A DNA stretch of 64,000 nt from contig JARUPY010000186.1 in the NCBI GenBank assembly GCA_029817715.1, positions 430,346-494,345 of the forward strand. Direction: 5' to 3'. The position numbers were made by a program, and so were the translations under genes. This stretch comes from Melastoma dodecandrum. Lineage: Eukaryota > Streptophyta > Magnoliopsida > Myrtales > Melastomataceae. The notes beneath the pieces were generated by a model. That model worked only from the letters and a program-made list of their open reading frames with translations. It did no database searches and was not told the DNA's origin. Shown here one piece after another: positions 1-11,071 of the stretch; the first letter of the stretch is position 1, and each line of letters begins with the position of its first letter.

Positions 1-2
1 CG

Positions 3-272
3 TTGGAGTTGGAGAAGAGTAGTGTCGAAGATGAAGGTGGAAGAAAGTTCCATGATCGAGTCGCGTTTAATTTTGCTGACAAGATTCGTCGCGAGTTCGT
101 CATTCATGGAAGCAAGGAAGATTTTGGTATAGGCCCATCTCAACGACAGTGTAATCGTCGGATCAATGCGGACAATGAAGGTAACGTATGTAGTGATTCT
201 TCTTCTGATTCAGAAGGTAATGTCGTATATGAAGATAACTCAGTGTATGGACAGCAAAATATGTACACTTAA
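3..272 (+). CDS. Unrecognised acidic open frame, 5' end outside window
   Basis: An open frame enters from the left window edge and stops at 270-272, giving about 89 residues. The translation is mixed and charged, with a short Ser/Asp run (SDSSSDSEGN) near its end, and does not look like low-complexity noise. I recognise no domain. It may be the last part of an exon, or an incidental frame inside the transposon-like region that continues on the other strand. No start codon can be assigned because the upstream DNA is missing. Confidence that it is coding is low. Confidence 0.22.
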   Translation: MELEKSSVEDEGGRKFHDRVAFNFADKIRREFVIHGSKEDFGIGPSQRQCNRRINADNEGNVCSDSSSDSEGNVVYEDNSVYGQQNMYT

Positions 273-880
273 TTATAAATTTTCGGCAGCATTTCGGCAG
301 AAACTGGACTATACATCCGCCTGTACATTCTGTGTTGCATTATCCCCTATCTGCTATTGGGTTCTATTACAGTAGATGACCTTACAGAGTCTGCCAAAAA
401 GGAACCACAACAGTCTAGCAAAACGTTGTGCAACATCTGGGGAAGATGTTGTGGCTGCACACCACGCAAAAATTGCGTCACCTGTTCAGGAAATGCACTA
501 CTCTAAACAACTGCAGGAATCCATGTTGATGCAGCACTACTCTCCAGGGGTTTGATCTTTTTGTTGACATCATCCTTAACTTTCTGCTGAATTCTTTTCC
601 TGACGTCATTTCCAGTCCATTTTATCATGCTTACAACCAGCCTCAACCTATCGGCAACTCCTACAACCTAATTCACAATGATGAATGGCTGTCAGCAACA
701 GGTTTGTAACGGGGCAATGGTTACTCCGTGAATTGATAATGGCTGTGACAGTATTGCATTGAAAAAAATGGCAATACCACTTCGTCAGCACCTTCCGGGG
801 GTTCAGCCAATGTCATGAATTTCATGACATATATTCCACAGTCGTTTCTATACAATACAAATTCATAGGATGTTTACCAA
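273..880. other. Stretch without recognisable gene
   Basis: I see no convincing frame on either strand. On the minus strand this would be the 3' flank of the decayed Ulp1-type gene. No repeat structure was noticed. Confidence 0.3.
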
Positions 881-3800
881 TTGCCGATGTTGAATAAGTT
901 CAACAAGATATACGTGAAGTTGAGGGACGTACTCATTTCCGGCAGCCATCTGGTCTGGCACGTTCGTTGGATAAGTTATTTTCCAGTTGTAAATGTCTGG
1001 TACTTGATCCCTTTAACCTTAGATTTTACCTTATTCTCGTCCAACACGATACTCAACAGCTTCAACACACGATGGTGAAGGTCACCTCTTCCTCCGATGT
1101 TGGACAATTTGTTGTGGATTGTGTCCATAATGATGACTTCCTGTGTCCTGAATAAAATTATCTGTAACGCCCAATGTGATTCAGCTAGGAAAACCGGAAT
1201 AAATATCTGCATAGAAGAATATCAAAAGTCCAGTAAAGACATTACAAGACATCCATGTAAAAAGTTGGAACATATTACTACATTTACATATGCAGATGTA
1301 GTAAATTGTGGGGATGCTTACCAATTACACTTCATGGTTTTTGCCAACGTGATTCTTGAAGTGCGCATACAAGGAAGCGGCATTTCCTTTGCTTATGACG
1401 GGCATTTTCGCTGCACTATACTGATAGGCTGCAAGATTCTGTGATGGCGTTCTCGGTTAGCATCCTGTACATCACATGTACCATGGAAAAACCTTTGTAA
1501 TCACTTACCCCTAACCAAGTGGGAAGGTACCAAATCCTTTTCTTTTCAGGATCCACTCTACTCTGTAGCATAATGGCATGGAAATCTATAACCTGCATCA
1601 TATAAATGTTACTCATATACAAGTCAGGCTTACGTGTCAATAATGAAAGCAACTAATATATTATGCAATCTTACATCACTACATATCCATCTGTTTGGTA
1701 AAAGAGAAAGCATGGCCTGCCTATTAAGGTGAGCGGAATCCGTCATACATAGACATTCGCTGCATCATATAAACCAGTGTAGCCATTTGAACAAAGTAAA
1801 ATAATATCCCAATACATAAAGACCGAGGACAGTGACACAAACCTATGATCGTGGTCCTCATTCTAAGCATACTCAATGATATTCCATTGAGCCGTTGTAA
1901 AAATTTTTCAGCACACTTACTGGCAAATCCACTGGGAATAATTTTTGTAGTGCCTAAGAATGAAAAATTACAACCATGGATTAACACTGTAATCCTGGCT
2001 TTGTTCAATGCTGCTTCATGGTATGATTCCATGCTGGCAAGTTGTTATACCTAAGGGATAGCTGTCCGAGCACGCTTCCTGGCCCTTGTAACCGGCTTTG
2101 GGGGGACAAACAGGGAGCTCTTGAACGCCGACGGTTTCCATTCAGCAGTACGTCTTGTGGTCTTTCTGAAGATATGTGCTGTGGTCGATGATCCACTTTC
2201 CTGTCGTGAGTACGATAATGTAATTCAATTTGCATTCACTGTTGCAGCCATTTACACAATGTAATGTAATGATACTTCACCTTCAAATGAACTTCAGCCT
2301 CCTCGCCAATCCTCTTCGCCTCTTCCATGTCTTGAACAACATCCGGATCAGCATCTATGGGATCCCCTGTCTTAACATCTTCCTTATATATGGGAACATC
2401 TTCCTCTTCTGGCTGAGATGGTTTTGCTGTCTTAACATCTTCGTTATATGTGGGAACATCTACCCCTGTGTTAACATCTTCATCAACCATCTTTTCCTTT
2501 CCTTTATTCCCAAACAGGAAATACTTCACACCTTCCTCAGATGGTGTCAAGCCGAGGTCAGATAGAGTGTCAACTTTCTCATTAACAGCCTCCGAAGTAC
2601 CAAAGAATCCGCATAGTTTATTGAGACCTCGAGCAAGTTGTAACGCACGAGGGTCGGAATAATCGTCTGAACCTTCGGGCAATTTATCTTCCATCTGAGG
2701 AGGATGCACCGGCACCAAGCTTCTCTCCGAAATCATAGTTGACCTGCTCGACATTGAAGGCCGTGTCCCGTTCACGTGTGTGAGTATGTGGAGATTGTAC
2801 CTGCTCGACATTGTCATCAGCATTTGGTGGTGCGACTCCTTCAGGTTCTTCTTTCTGCCCTCCATCATGTCCAGCTGTGGTCTTTTGATTCACAGGTTCG
2901 CTTGCTCGCCCTCTTTGTCTTCTAACTTCAGCGAGAATGTAATTCAGTTTCCGAATGATGTGATAATTACTGGCATGGAGTCTCATAATAGAAAGTTCCA
3001 CGGCCTAGTAATGAAGTCAAACATACAACGCCAATGTTAAAATTAAACTTACAAATCCAAATTATAAACAAACACAGAACTAAGCTTACCTTCAGACGAC
3101 GCATAATAATTGCCATCTTGCCAGAGTCGCTCGCAGGATCAACTTCTTCCTCTGGATTAGTTTCGACATCACCTTCTTCCTGTTAATTACAATTTGACAC
3201 AATTTATCATCGTATAGTAATAAATACACAAGTACATGCATTACAAGGTGGACAAAACTTACAAGATCGACAACTTCAGCATAGGCAACTATGAAAATGG
3301 CTTTTAGCCGCTCATCATCCCAATCTCGACACCGAGGCATTGTCCTACTGGTGTTTCTTGAGCTGCTGTCCTCAACAGACTTTTTGCAAGCATAAAACAA
3401 CTGGATGTAATAACAAAACCAAACATTAACAATGTTTTGTACAGAGTAAACACTTCACTCTAAACTCAATAAATAAGCTAAACAAACACTTCACTATAAG
3501 TTCTCATCAGCAGTAGATGAACGCAACCTCCTATATACTTTCCCTGATGACTTTTGAATGCTCTCACTTGACTAACAAGATTATCAAGCACGTGAGTGGC
3601 CCAGTCAAACTTACAAATTGCCGCGACATCCCGTGTGGCTAGTAGGTACTCCTTGTCAATATCGAAGGCAGTTGTCGGGCACAGATAGCATCCTAGTATG
3701 AAAAGTACGACCTCCGCCTTCCAAAGGTCATCGGGAAAATCTCTTCCCATCATTGTACTTTCAACGGACTTCAGAGATATCTTCCCTCTCTTCAGGTGAA

Positions 3801-4327
3801 GTTTAAGTTCATCCCGAACGGTCTCCATGTGACCACTAAATGGGACACCGACTTTCGTAGCAGGTAAGCCAATCAGGGCCTCAACATCAACAGACTGCAT
3901 TCGGTGTTCCACACCATCAATTACCATTACCCTCTTAACGGGGTCGAACAACTTAAGACAACACTTCAACGCCTTGTGATGAACTTGCCTACTTGCCAAA
4001 TGCAATAGCCCATTAAATCCTAAGTCAGAAAGGGCTGCCCGCTTCGCATCATTAAATGTATTCAGGACACAAAACAACTTCCGCGGACTACACCTTGTAT
4101 AAAGGTACTCCTGAGTAAACACACGAACACTACCTCAATACTAGAATCATAATGACTCATAACAATGATGGTTCAACATTTACCTTGTCTTTATGCAGCC
4201 ACTTGGCCTTCTCCTTTTTAGAAGAAGCAGAAGCAGGTGTGTTGCCTTCGTTAGGAGCTTCTGGAGGGTGATCACCGAATGCCTCGGGTGAATTTTCTCC
4301 TGGCAATTCTGCAAATTCTTCTTCCAT
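881..4327 (-). pseudogene. Decayed Ulp1 (C48) peptidase-type transposon gene, multi-exon
   Basis: A spliced minus-strand gene can be followed. Exon 1 is 4184-4327 (starts MEEEFAELPG, ends at a GTAAAT donor). Exon 2 starts at 4110 after a TTTACTCAG acceptor. Later exons are 3263-3400 (GTAAGT donor), 3090-3179 and from 3004 downward. Exon 2 carries the N-terminal domain common in plant Ulp1-type transposon proteins: LSDLGFNGLLHLA, then a VEALIGLP block, an LGCYLCPTTAFDI block and a W..HVL..LV segment. Further down, 976-1212 reads IFIPVFLAESHWALQ followed by IIMDTIHNKL, matching the His (1174-1176) and Asp (1123-1125) sites of a Ulp1/SENP cysteine peptidase. The reading frame breaks near 2,690 and again near 980. 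Where the catalytic Cys should follow (about 900-930) I read AGNEYVPQLHV with no Cys-Gly pair. Family knowledge: such genes ride in Mutator-type or related DNA transposons. I infer a dead copy; exon joints after exon 2 are uncertain. Confidence 0.6.
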
Positions 4328-4483
4328 ATCTGCACTTTCGATGAAACAACTAAAAAGAAAATCAACTAAAGATCACAAACCGATTCAACGGAAACCATAT
4401 CAAACCGAATCAACTTCACATTACACCCCACTCAAACAAAACAGAATTCAAACCGAACCCCAAATCACCCACACCACGAAACC

Positions 4484-4530
4484 CACTCCATCACCCAGTC
4501 CATCACCCAGTACATCACCCAGTCACACCA
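4484..4530. repeat. Short ~12-bp tandem repeat (catcacccagtc)
   Basis: Several head-to-tail copies of a CATCACCCAGTC-like unit lie just upstream of the Ulp1-type gene's first exon, within a Pro/Thr/Ser-coding plus-strand frame at 4341-4628 that I take to be incidental. Confidence 0.6.
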
Positions 4531-4989
4531 AATCACCCACGAAACCACGGAATCGAACACCCACTCCATCACCCAGTCCCACTCGAACCACTATCAAACC
4601 GAAACCCATATCTGTCACAAAACCTTAAACGACTACACACCCTCACTGTAAAACTCGACCGACTAAACTAAAGTAATAACGAAACCACAAAGCAGAAAAA
4701 AACCCAACTTACCGCGTCGGACGACCACCTAATGTCCTACTCATTCCGGCCCTAAACCATAATGGCAGAAGAAAATGGTCGAGAAAGGGAGAGGACGACC
4801 ACCTGATGTCCTTGTCGTCCAAACCAGGAGACCCGCCTCGACTTCCACAGCAACGGCAAACCAAACGGACGGAATGGGTTCGGAGAGGAAACGAAGACGA
4901 TCGGCGGCGGGAAGGACAAACTGTTCGAACGAAATAGAGGAATCATTCAGTAAAGTAGTAATAATACTAGTAACCGGGGTAACATAGTC

Positions 4990-5720
4990 ATTTCACATCA
5001 AAATTTAGAAAAATTAGGTTCGGAGTTAGGTTCGGAAACACTGTTCAAAGTAGTAAAATTTCTTAGTCAACGCTTACAAAATAGTAACAGTTTACTACTT
5101 ATTTTAGTAAAAACGTGCTTAAAGTAGTAAACATTTACGACAAACCCTACCTATTTACTACCAATTTTACCAACTCAAACACAATTTTACTAAAAATCAC
5201 AACGAAAGTAGTAAACAATTACTACTTATCGACATAATTTGTACAGTTAAAAGTAGTACATTTTACTACTTTTTATACTACTTTTACGCTGACTTTACTA
5301 AAAAGGACAAATTTAGTAAAGTCAACGGAGAAGTAGTAAAAAAAGTAGTAAAATTTACTACTTTTTTAACTACATCTCCGCTGACTTTACTAAATTTGTG
5401 GTTTTCTTAGTAAAGTTAACGAAAATGTAGTAAAAAATGTAGTAAATTTTACTACTTTTTTTTACTACTTCTCCGTTGACTTTACTAAAAATGAGGTTTT
5501 AGTAAAGTCAGCATGAAAGTAGTAAAATTGCACTGCGGTGAACAGTTCAGAAGTAGTAAAATTTACGACATTTTATACTACATTTTCGTTGACTTTACTA
5601 AAAGAAGACAAAAAAGTAGTAAAATTTACTACTTTTTTTACTACTTTTACGTTAACTTGAGTAGTAACGGTCAACTTTTAGTAAAATTTACTACTAATTT
5701 TAATATTAATTAGTAAACTA
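4990..5720. repeat. AT-rich array of short palindromes (agtagtaaa / tttactact)
   Basis: About 700 bases are built from two interleaved motifs. One is a self-complementary block (AGTAGTAAAATTTACTACT and variants). The other is GTTGACTTTACTAAA, present in both orientations so that facing copies can pair (for example about 5,290-5,330 and 5,380-5,420). The unit recurs roughly every 100-130 bases with variation. No open frame of interest is present. It could be the subterminal region of a DNA transposon or a decayed satellite. No terminal inverted repeat or target duplication was established. Confidence 0.65.
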
Positions 5721-5784
5721 CGTAAGTCTCACGTGCACGTTCCGTTAGCCGCTTCCTGGTCAAAGAAGTTAAATGTTGAATCTC

Positions 5785-6320
5785 AAACAAACAAGAAATT
5801 TCAAGTCTTCCTCCTCGAAATTTCCCAGAGGACATGGCAGACCGACATAATTGACCGAGTCGTTGAATGAATAGATGGGGGGAGACTTCTGTGGTGGTAC
5901 AATTAAATATGGTTAGAATTCACAATTTTTTGTGTTATCTTGCTTCAATTGTATTAAATTTAAATATTAAAAAAATGAAAATAATTTAAAAGAACTAAAA
6001 TAAGGAAAATTAAATATATTTGTGGGAAAAATTATATCGTCAAGAGGAAAATGAGGAGGCTGATGAGGAGCCGAATGAAGATCCCGGATCAATTAATTTT
6101 GTTAAAAGTGAGGGTGAATCAGTTTCATGGTAGGTTCTGAACATGGATCTTGGAACATGGATCAAGTAATTACCAGGGCAGGCCGACATAATTGACCGAG
6201 TCGTTGAATGAATTGATGGGGGAGACTTTTGGGTCCCCCCTTTCAAGTCTTTGTATATTTATTTATAATTTTGAGTCATCCAAGACTTCCTCCCCGAAAT
6301 TTACCGAGGACTCTCCCCCG
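5785..6320. repeat. Pair of diverged direct repeats about 340-490 bp apart
   Basis: The segment CCGACATAATTGACCGAGTC with about 35 following bases occurs at about 5,842 and again at about 6,183. A second shared segment (AAGTCTTCCTCCTCGAAATT and its variant) occurs at about 5,800 and about 6,280. The order of the two segments is reversed between copies, so this is a rearranged duplication rather than a simple tandem repeat. Confidence 0.6.
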
Positions 6321-6431
6321 TCAAAAAATAGCATCGTTCCACGCCCAATGATCAATTCGAGGACTAAACGGCGAGTCTCGGATTTCCTACTAAAATCGAG
6401 CTATTGTGCCGGACACGGGAAAGTACGATGA

Positions 6432-7150
6432 TCACTTGCTTCAGACTAATCGGATAGGCCAAAAATTGTGTGCATATTTGTTCGTGATTTGGTTAAAGTC
6501 TGATATTAAAAGATTTATCACAAAGTTAGTGATATAACTGTATATGAAAAAAAGATGTTGAGAGAAAAGAAAGTTCGTCAAAAGTTATTGACAAAAACGT
6601 ATATTTTGCCTAAAAAATTCATGTGATTTCTTGTCGCAAGTATATACATCTTTTGTTTAGATTCTCTTTACTTAGGTTCATAGCGACCCACGAGCTACAA
6701 ATACAATTTCAAACCATTAAAACTTTTAAGAGGTTTTCTGCCGGTTTAAAGCCCGACTCAGATTTAGTACATCCTTTAGGGTCATCGCAAGACCTTGCAA
6801 CCCACGACGATCGGGTCAGTAAAGTCTACCAAAATTAAGGCCTGGTAGGTACCCAAAGCATGGCTTTCGAGATTCGAACATGATATCTCCGATTAGTACC
6901 CTTGAAAACACTGATAAGTTCGTAAGTTCACATGTTTCCAAGAGTTTTATAACTTGAAATTAATATAATTGAATGGAGATATTTGGAAAAAATATCAGCT
7001 CATTGTTGAGTTGATTCGTACATGTTTTGTTGGAATAATTCCCCTGTTTATATTTTCACGAACATTACAAATAATTTCAATATGTTTTGTCCGTTCATGA
7101 TAAAATGGATTGTTGCTTAACTATCATTGAATAATGAGGTGGTGTGAACT
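6432..7150. other. AT-rich stretch without recognisable gene
   Basis: No supported coding frame, RNA gene or repeat was seen. Short frames here lack family resemblance. Confidence 0.4.
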
Positions 7151-8062
7151 TTAAAATCTTTTAATAAAAAAAAATGAGTATTTACTACAAGTCATAAGCA
7201 TCAAACATGGCCTCGATATGCAGTAAGACATTATAATCTTCCAATTAGTATTATCTAAATATCTCCTTAAGAATTTAATAAGTTTAATTTAGATTTCAAA
7301 AGGGTGTAACATGGTTTTACACCCAAAATCTTTCAAAATATTTGAGGCATTGAAATATATATATAGTTATTAAAATTTCGATTCCAGAAAAATATTTCAA
7401 TTTTGTAGTTGCGTTGTGTTTGTTGGAAAAAAAATATTTTCTTTATAGAACTTTGACTTTTATCACATAGCGAAAATAACTAATTTTTTTATTCTGATTC
7501 TATCGTTTTCTTGGATTAGAGAGTTGATATATTGACAGTTTGATAGACATACTAATGACTTTTAGTATACTCCATGGCAAAAATATTTTATCGTTCCGAT
7601 TAAAATCTTTTAATAAAAAAATGAGTATTTTACTACAAGTCATAAGCATCAAACATGGCCTCGATATTCGGTAAGACATTATAATCTTCCAATTAGTATT
7701 ATCTAAAATATCTCCTTGAGAATTTAATAAATTTAATTAGATTTCAAAAGGGTGTAACATGGTTTTACACCCAAAATTTTTCAAAATATTTGAGGCATTG
7801 AAATATATATATATATTCTAGAATTAGTTATTAAAATTTCGATTCCAAAAAAATATTTCAATTTTGTAGTTGCATTGTGTTTGTTGGAAAAAAAATATTT
7901 TCTTTATAGAACTTTGACTTTTATCACATAGCGAAGGTAACTAATTTTTTTATTCTGATTCTATCGTTCTCTTGGATTAGAGAGTTGATATATTGACAGT
8001 TTGATAGACATACTAATGACTTTTAGTATACTCCATGGCAAAAATATTTTATCGTTCCATTT
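7151..8062. repeat. Tandem direct duplication, unit ~450-461 bp
   Basis: The sequence starting TTAAAATCTTTTAATAAAAA at 7151 restarts at 7600, and the tail TACTCCATGGCAAAAATATT appears near 7,569 and 8,030. The spacing grows from 449 to about 461 bp because the second copy carries small insertions, such as a longer TA run near 7,810. The copies remain highly similar along their length. Nothing in the unit looks coding. Confidence 0.85.
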
Positions 8063-8399
8063 AAAGATTATTATATTTCGATAATCAAATACAATGATTA
8101 AGTCGATGATTGTGTTTGATGAATCAAATTAATGAGGATGTTCGTAAGAAGATGATATTGAATTACACGACAATTAGTTCATAATAGTTTATAATTCATA
8201 AACATTATTCCATCACGGGCTAATCTTAATTTGTGTATAAATTTACACTTTGTATATGAGATCTAAATGGTCGTACGTAATAACACGTAAACATTAACAT
8301 TGTTCTTAGGCATAGTTTATACGTATCACACGTTTTCTAAATGCAGTAAAGTTGTACAAACCTAGTTGCACTCGGTAGAAAACCCATCAAGATTCGCAT
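8063..8399. other. AT-rich spacer
   Basis: No gene or repeat recognised between the tandem duplication and the kinase fragment. Confidence 0.4.
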
Positions 8400-9338
<939 letters not shown>

Positions 9339-10051
9339 TTAATCCCCCAAATAATCACCTCATTCACAAAAGAAAATGGAAACTTGTTATACAATTCTTC
9401 TTCCTTTCCCACCTCCTCCTTCCCCGGAATCATCTTCCATTTGAATTTTGCTGCTCTCTCTTTCGTACTCACTATAACTGCCCCCAAATATCAACAACTT
9501 GTCACAGTCAAAAATCAAGATGTGACACTCGTCGATCAAACGGGGCACGCGGAGCAACGAGGAGCAAAACCAGATCTCCACACATTTCAATCTTTTCAAG
9601 CCCCGCAAATCCTGAATTCTGCAGATGGAAGGGCACTCGAAAAAGCTCAACCCCTCCAACATCTCCAATTGTTCCAGTCCTGGGATCTCCCTCAACGCTC
9701 TACACTCTTTGAACTTAAGCGACCTCACCCCCCTCAATCTGCCTATGTTTGACACCCAGCGGAGACTATGGGAATCATTAATGGACAACTTTGTATGACT
9801 GGGTAACGAATTGAGCCCACCAAGCTCCGTCTCTATCAATGTAAAATCTCTTATCTTCATATATGTATGCAGATACGCCATGCCTGGAAAACTCAAACCG
9901 AGAGTCTTAAGCCTGGAAAGGAAGCCCAACTCGAAAACTCCTCTATATGTAATAATTCTCACTCCATGCTCTTTTATACATCGTATTTCTTCAGAGAGTC
10001 CCACCGTCTTCCATGAAAATGCAAAGTATGTTAAGCTAGTAGGAAGTCCTT

Positions 10052-11071
10052 GAAGCTCCTGAAGCATCTCACAACACTTCAACTTGAGGGACTTAAGGCT
10101 CGTGAGTTGACTAATTCTTGCTGGCAAGAAGCGAATCTTGCTCCCCGAAAGGTTCAATTTTTCTAAAGCCGATAGCCTCTCGATTTCTTCCAGAATTCCT
10201 TTGTCGCGAGGACAATCCCTAGCATTCAACACTTTCAGGCTGGTTGGAAGTCCTCGAAGCTCCTGAAGCATCTCACAATACTTCAACTTGAGGGACTTAA
10301 GGCTCGTGAGTTGACTAACAGTTGCTGGCAGGAAGCGAATCTTGCTCCGCGAAAGGTTCAAGTTTACTAAAGCTGACAGGCTCCCGATTTCATCAGGGAT
10401 TCCTTTGTCGAGAGGGCAACATGAAGCATCCAACCTTGTGAGGCTGGTCGGAAGTCCTCGAAGCTCCTCAAGCATGTCGCAACCATGTAATCTGAGGAAC
10501 TTGAGGCTCGTGAGTTGACTAACTGTTGCTGGCAGGAAGGGAATCTTGCTCCCCGAAAGGTCCAAATCTTCTAAAGCTGACAGGCTCCCGATTTCTTCCG
10601 AAATTCCTTTGTCGAGAGGACAATTCGAAGCATTCAAAACCGTTAGGCTGGTAGGAAGTCCTCGAAGCTCCTCCAGCATATCACAATAGCTCAACTTGAG
10701 GGACTTAAGGCTCATGAGTTGACTAACTGTTGCTGGCAGGAAGCGAATCTTGCTCCCCGAAAGGTCCAATTCTTTTAAAGCTGATAGGTTCCCGATTTCT
10801 TTCGGAATTCCTTTGTCGAGAGGACAATGCGAAGCATCCAGCACTGTTAGGCTGGTTGGAAGTCCTCAAATCTCCGCAAGCATCCAACAACCATCCAATT
10901 TGAGGGACTTAAGGCTCGTGAGTTGACTAACTGTTGCTGGCAGGAAGCGAATGTTGCTCCTCGAAAGATCCAATTCTTTTAAAGCTGATAGTCTCCCGAT
11001 TTCTTCTGGAATACCTTCGTCGAGAGGGTTGTTAGCAACGTCCAACACTAGTAGGTTCGTCAGATCACATA
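10052..11071 (-). repeat. Five 204-bp tandem modules encoding LRR triplets
   Basis: The phrase GAAGCTCCT (or its variant) recurs on the plus strand at 10052, 10256, 10460, 10664 and 10868, exactly 204 bases apart. Each module encodes 68 residues: a GLPTSLTVL.A..CPLDKGI block, an EEIG.LSAL..L.LSGSKI block and a PATVSQLTSLK.L.L..C.ML block. That is about three leucine-rich repeats of 22-24 residues. The constant spacing and high identity point to recent unequal crossing-over within the gene. Confidence 0.9.
10866..10868 (-). other. Premature TGA in the TNL LRR exon
   Basis: The plus strand reads TCA where the four neighbouring 204-bp modules read TCG (or, at 10050-10052, TTG), that is CGA to TGA on the coding strand. 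The change is a C-to-T transition at a CpG, the commonest mutation in methylated plant DNA. The reading frame is otherwise uninterrupted on both sides. Confidence 0.85.
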
